DNA of 7,773 nucleotides from Alphaproteobacteria bacterium. Lineage in GTDB: Bacteria; Pseudomonadota; Alphaproteobacteria; Micavibrionales; UBA1664. A program made the translations under genes and the position numbers. This document shows positions 4,830 through 7,773 of this stretch, one piece after another. The notes under the pieces were generated by a model. That model worked only from the letters and a program-made list of their open reading frames with translations, was not told the DNA's origin and ran no database searches. Within the stretch, counting starts at the first letter, position 1. Each line of letters opens with the position of its first letter. Where the stretch lies: assembly GCA_030427215.1 (NCBI GenBank), contig JAUHXB010000052.1:1-7773 (forward strand). The letters are read 5' to 3'.

Positions 4830-7529
4830 CTACTTCTGCAATTGTTTCAAAATCGCGAAGGGTGAATCGTCGTCAATTTCGGCTTTTTTCGGCTTAGCCT
4901 GAAATGTTTTTGCGGTATCTTGAGGCTTATTTTTACCTTTTTGAGGTTTTTTGCTTGATTTATAAAAAGATTTTGGCTTTGGACGATCAGAAATCTTGCC
5001 TTTTTTAACAAAATAGACCGCTAATTCTTTCTTTTCTTCTGTTTTTTCTGCGTTTCCCTCTGTTTTCTCGGTTTTTTCCTCGGTTTTGACAGGCTTATCA
5101 GGCTCTTTATCTGTTTTTTGACGTTTAAAGCCCATGGAATCCAAAACGGCATAAAGGTCTTCTTCACCACATCCCAACCATTCCATATATTTATGTTGAG
5201 CCTGAAACTTACCCTCTTTCGCACTGTCATAAACATCCGTTACAACACGGTCCAACATATCAATGCGAATGCATAAATTTCCAAATACGGGATATCCGAT
5301 TGAGCGGAGGAAATTACGATCCGCGGTCTTTGGATCAATTTGAACCGACACGCGACCGTCGGCGGGGCGAGGCATTGGCAGGTCGCGATCATTCCACAAT
5401 CCCCATAGCAACGCACGCAAATTAATCGCGGCGGGTTTCACCAATTCAGGCATAAACACCAAAATCGGACCCATCTTTATTTTCTTTCTCCGAATACCCC
5501 CGCGTAATTCTGGCGTTAAATCAGGGATTAAATTTTCAATTTCACTGCGGTGGATCACACCCAAATTTTCGTATAATTGGTGCCCTATTCCCTTTGCAAC
5601 GCCTTCCAACGGTGTGTCAGTTTCATCCATCAAATTGTAAAGCGGTGCCAATATGTCCTTCAAATGAGATTGCAACCACGTATTCACCGTGTCGTGAAGT
5701 TGCGTTTTTTGCGATTGATCAATCATATCGCTATCAATGATTTTGACGGATGGGTTCAACATATCTTGCCCTTTTTGGATCGAGGCCACAGGATCACCAG
5801 GAAGCGGATTTGTCTTATTATCCTGCCATGTGATTTGTCCGTCTTCGTGAAGGGTGAAACGTCCTGTTTCCGCACCAACATTATTCCAATTGATCATATC
5901 TTTTACTCTCTTCATTATTTCTGGTCGAAGGGCGCGTATCGCCGCATTCATTATTTTTTTGGCGCGTGATCCCTTATCGCCTAATAATTGATCGCCCGCG
6001 CGGAATTTTAATCCCTGCAAATGGCCAATCATCATTCCTTCAACAATGACAGTTCCATCACGTTTTACGCCTGCAAGCAAGTCTTTTTCACCATTAATTG
6101 CATCGGAAAAGATGTGATTTCGCCTATCAACAAAGCGTTTAATCAATGCCTGATGCAACGCATCCGATAATTTATCCTCTATCGCGCGCGCATGATTTTG
6201 CCAATTGGGCGCATTATCCATCCATTCTTGTTTATGAGTCAAATACGTCCATGTGCGAATATGGGCAAGGCGATTCATCAATGTATCAACATCGCCCTGA
6301 TCGTTATCGAGCCTATTAATCCGCCCCTCCATCCAATCATGAGGGATAGCACCATGAGCCATAATCAAATCATAAATGCGTGCGGCAAATTCGTGGTGGT
6401 CATCCGATAACACCTTTCGGAAATCAGGAATTTGACACACATCCCACAGCAATTGAACCGCGGCAGGGTTTGTGGCCCGCGCCATCACATCATCGCGTGT
6501 CATCATGTCAGTCAAGGCGCGGTAATCGTCGGCCTCCCGCCCTCTTCTAAATTCTTCGCGGTCTGGTTTTGTGTCCAGTGATTTGAGCAGCATCTTTGGC
6601 GTATTAAAATTTAACTTTGAATTACGCCATGACATAATTTCTAATGGGTCAAATCGGTGATTTTCAATCGCCTCCACAACCATATCATCCAAATCGGGGA
6701 TATTGCCTGTCACACCGAATGTTCCATCCATCATATGGCGCCCTGCCCGTCCTGCGATTTGCGCCAATTCATGCGTGTATAAATTGCGGGCGCGTTTTCC
6801 GTCATATTTGCGTGTTGCGGCGAAGGCTACATGGCGGATATCCATGTTCAATCCCATGCCAATGGCATCGGTTGCAATCACGTAATCAACCTCGCCCGAT
6901 TGATACATATCCACCTGTGCATTGCGTGTGCGGGGGGATAATGCGCCCATGACAATCGCCGCCCCGCCCTTTTGTTTTTTAATTAAATCGGCAACGGCAT
7001 AAACATCATCCATGGAAAAGGCAATGATGGCGGTTCGTTTCGGAAGCCGTGTTAATTTTTTAAACCCTGTATAGGTTAACGTCGACAAACGAGGCCTTGT
7101 TTCAAATATGATGTCTTTAATTAATCGTTTGAGCATCGGACGAATTGTATCCGATCCCATGAACATCGTTTCCTTTGATCCACGACAATGCAAAATACGA
7201 TCGGTGAATATATGCCCTCTGTCTGGATCACCTGCCAATTGAACCTCGTCAATGGCCACAAAATCGAAATAATCAGACACTGGCATCGCCTCAACCGTGC
7301 AACAATAATACCGTGCCTGCGGGGGGATAATTTTTTCTTCACCAGTGATTAACGCGACAGAGGCCGCGCCATGCGTTGCAACTAATCGATCATAATTTTC
7401 TCGTGCAAGCAAACGCAATGGAAATCCAATCATGCCCTTATCATACCCCTGCATACGATTGAGGGCATACCATGTTTTCCCCGTGTTGGTCGGGCCAAGT
7501 ATAGCGGTGATTTGGCCTAATGTCCTCAT
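4830..7529 (-). CDS. SUV3-like DExH-box RNA helicase, alphaproteobacterial long form
   Basis: This is a superfamily 2 helicase related to mitochondrial SUV3, which unwinds structured RNA for degradation; in bacteria an RNA-processing role is inferred. Motifs in the 899 residues: Walker A GPTNTGKT (12-19), ITGEE (61-65), Walker B IDEVQ (93-97), ATDAIGMGLN (219-228) and QIAGRAGR (257-264), all strongly SUV3-like. The segment after the helicase core (about 295-345) and the conserved block GPILVFMPELVKPAAINLRALLW (split around 687-709), with GYPVFG (745-750) and GCGEEDLYAVLDSMGF (786-801), match the alphaproteobacterial form. Residues 803-884 are a Lys/Glu/Pro-rich, probably disordered tail, ending in a short motif DDDSPFAILKQLQ (886-898). 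The start is fixed by Walker A at residue 12 and by the lack of any in-frame upstream start. AAGG lies only two bases before the ATG. An S4-domain gene often found next to this family is absent here. Confidence 0.93.
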   Translation of the reverse strand: MRTLGQITAILGPTNTGKTWYALNRMQGYDKGMIGFPLRLLARENYDRLVATHGAASVALITGEEKIIPPQARYYCCTVEAMPVSDYFDFVAIDEVQLAGDPDRGHIFTDRILHCRGSKETMFMGSDTIRPMLKRLIKDIIFETRPRLSTLTYTGFKKLTRLPKRTAIIAFSMDDVYAVADLIKKQKGGAAIVMGALSPRTRNAQVDMYQSGEVDYVIATDAIGMGLNMDIRHVAFAATRKYDGKRARNLYTHELAQIAGRAGRHMMDGTFGVTGNIPDLDDMVVEAIENHRFDPLEIMSWRNSKLNFNTPKMLLKSLDTKPDREEFRRGREADDYRALTDMMTRDDVMARATNPAAVQLLWDVCQIPDFRKVLSDDHHEFAARIYDLIMAHGAIPHDWMEGRINRLDNDQGDVDTLMNRLAHIRTWTYLTHKQEWMDNAPNWQNHARAIEDKLSDALHQALIKRFVDRRNHIFSDAINGEKDLLAGVKRDGTVIVEGMMIGHLQGLKFRAGDQLLGDKGSRAKKIMNAAIRALRPEIMKRVKDMINWNNVGAETGRFTLHEDGQITWQDNKTNPLPGDPVASIQKGQDMLNPSVKIIDSDMIDQSQKTQLHDTVNTWLQSHLKDILAPLYNLMDETDTPLEGVAKGIGHQLYENLGVIHRSEIENLIPDLTPELRGGIRRKKIKMGPILVFMPELVKPAAINLRALLWGLWNDRDLPMPRPADGRVSVQIDPKTADRNFLRSIGYPVFGNLCIRIDMLDRVVTDVYDSAKEGKFQAQHKYMEWLGCGEEDLYAVLDSMGFKRQKTDKEPDKPVKTEEKTEKTEGNAEKTEEKKELAVYFVKKGKISDRPKPKSFYKSSKKPQKGKNKPQDTAKTFQAKPKKAEIDDDSPFAILKQLQK
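5025..5087 (-). repeat. Low-complexity KTE repeat in helicase C-terminal tail
   Basis: Residues 815-835 of the helicase repeat the unit KTE(E/K/G) four times, seen at DNA level on the plus strand as recurring T-rich CGGTTTT/CTGTTTT units. It marks a charged, flexible linker that may vary in copy number between strains. Such tails in RNA-degradation proteins often mediate RNA or protein contacts; that role is inferred here. Confidence 0.6.
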
Positions 7530-7535
7530 AGCCTT

Positions 7536-7541
7536 ATCATA
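7536..7541 (-). promoter_or_regulatory. Possible -10 element of the SUV3-like helicase gene
   Basis: TATGAT, five of six to TATAAT, sits six bases before the helicase ATG on the minus strand, so a transcript would begin at the start codon. No good -35 is visible; at the usual distance lies the T-tract of the rpoH terminator. AAGGCT fills the gap and contains an AAGG too close to the ATG for a normal Shine-Dalgarno. The alternative is translation from rpoH read-through. Confidence 0.35.
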
Positions 7542-7556
7542 GTTTGATTTTTGAAT

Positions 7557-7591
7557 AAAAAAAACCGGAACATGAGGGGTGTCCCGGTTTT
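7557..7591 (-). terminator. Rho-independent terminator of rpoH
   Basis: AAAACCGG (7561-7568) pairs with CCGGTTTT (7584-7591), extended by ACA/TGT (7570-7572 with 7580-7582) after one A/C mismatch, with a seven-base loop. On the minus strand the stem runs into eight T residues (7557-7564), as expected for a terminator of the rpoH transcript, whose stop codon lies 28 bases upstream. The stem is symmetric with T-rich flanks on both sides, so it could also stop plus-strand transcription. Confidence 0.85.
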
Positions 7592-7619
7592 AGTTTATAT
7601 TTTCGGAATGTTTTTATTA

Positions 7620-7773
7620 TTATAAAGCTTCCGAAAACAACTCTTGCGGACGAGGTATTTCCCTGACCAATGTCCCCTTTAACTTTTCCATCGCGCGTTG
7701 TTCCAACTGGCGGACACGTTCTTTGCTAATGCCTAATTGTTTACCCAAATCTTCTAATGTCACAACATCATAT
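7620..7773 (-). CDS. rpoH: RNA polymerase sigma factor RpoH (sigma-32), C-terminal fragment at window edge
   Basis: The last 50 codons and stop of a sigma-70 family factor enter from the right edge. The sequence TLEDLGKQLGISKERVRQLE (5-24) is region 4.2, the helix-turn-helix that reads the -35 element. Wording such as GISKERVRQLEQRAMEKLKG and a short acidic end are those of RpoH, the heat-shock sigma factor, and unlike the RpoD form (RERIRQIEAKALRKLR). The final REIPRPQELFSEAL follows the domain with no extra module. The gene is broken only by the window edge; nothing upstream can be seen. A strong terminator follows, separating it from the helicase gene. Confidence 0.9.
   Translation of the reverse strand, partial: YDVVTLEDLGKQLGISKERVRQLEQRAMEKLKGTLVREIPRPQELFSEAL

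Noticed and set aside
5577..6952. Several plus-strand frames of 60-130 codons opposite the helicase
   Set aside because: The helicase frame is intact and conserved across all of these. The plus frames have cysteine- and proline-rich compositions typical of antisense translation.

Overview
The window looks like chromosomal DNA of an alphaproteobacterium with moderate to lowish GC (judged by eye, not counted). The assignment rests on three things: a priA gene next to a transaldolase gene, which recurs in alphaproteobacteria; a long SUV3-type RNA helicase whose C-terminal half matches the alphaproteobacterial form; and an alphaproteobacterial-type sigma-32 (RpoH) tail. I cannot place it more precisely. 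There are no tRNA or rRNA genes, insertion sequences or CRISPR arrays.

Layout. Positions 1-1441 (minus) hold the N-terminal two thirds of primosomal helicase PriA, running off the left edge. A 221-bp divergent gap follows, with a roughly 100-bp imperfect inverted repeat made of GCGCAAAG-like units. Transaldolase (1663-2316, plus) comes next. A near-consensus sigma-70 promoter starts at the base after its stop codon and drives an unrecognised 159-residue gene (2369-2848, plus). Next is a probable two-gene unit on the plus strand: trhO, a tRNA uridine hydroxylase of the rhodanese family (2904-3797), and a membrane acyltransferase-3 protein (3804-4829). The acyltransferase stop codon directly abuts the stop codon of the convergent SUV3-like helicase (4830-7529, minus). 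Upstream of the helicase are a hairpin terminator and the last 50 codons of rpoH (7620-7773, minus), running off the right edge.

How the genes fit together. Most are housekeeping: replication restart, the pentose phosphate pathway, tRNA wobble modification, RNA unwinding or decay, and the heat-shock sigma factor. There is no visible defence, secretion or biosynthetic cluster, and I found no convincing new multi-gene system. The points most worth a second look are the orphan 159-residue gene with its strong promoter and AGA-rich codon use, the GCGCAAAG inverted repeat, -10-like hexamers placed 6-7 bases before start codons (possible leaderless mRNAs), and a PriA that appears to lack its winged-helix domain.
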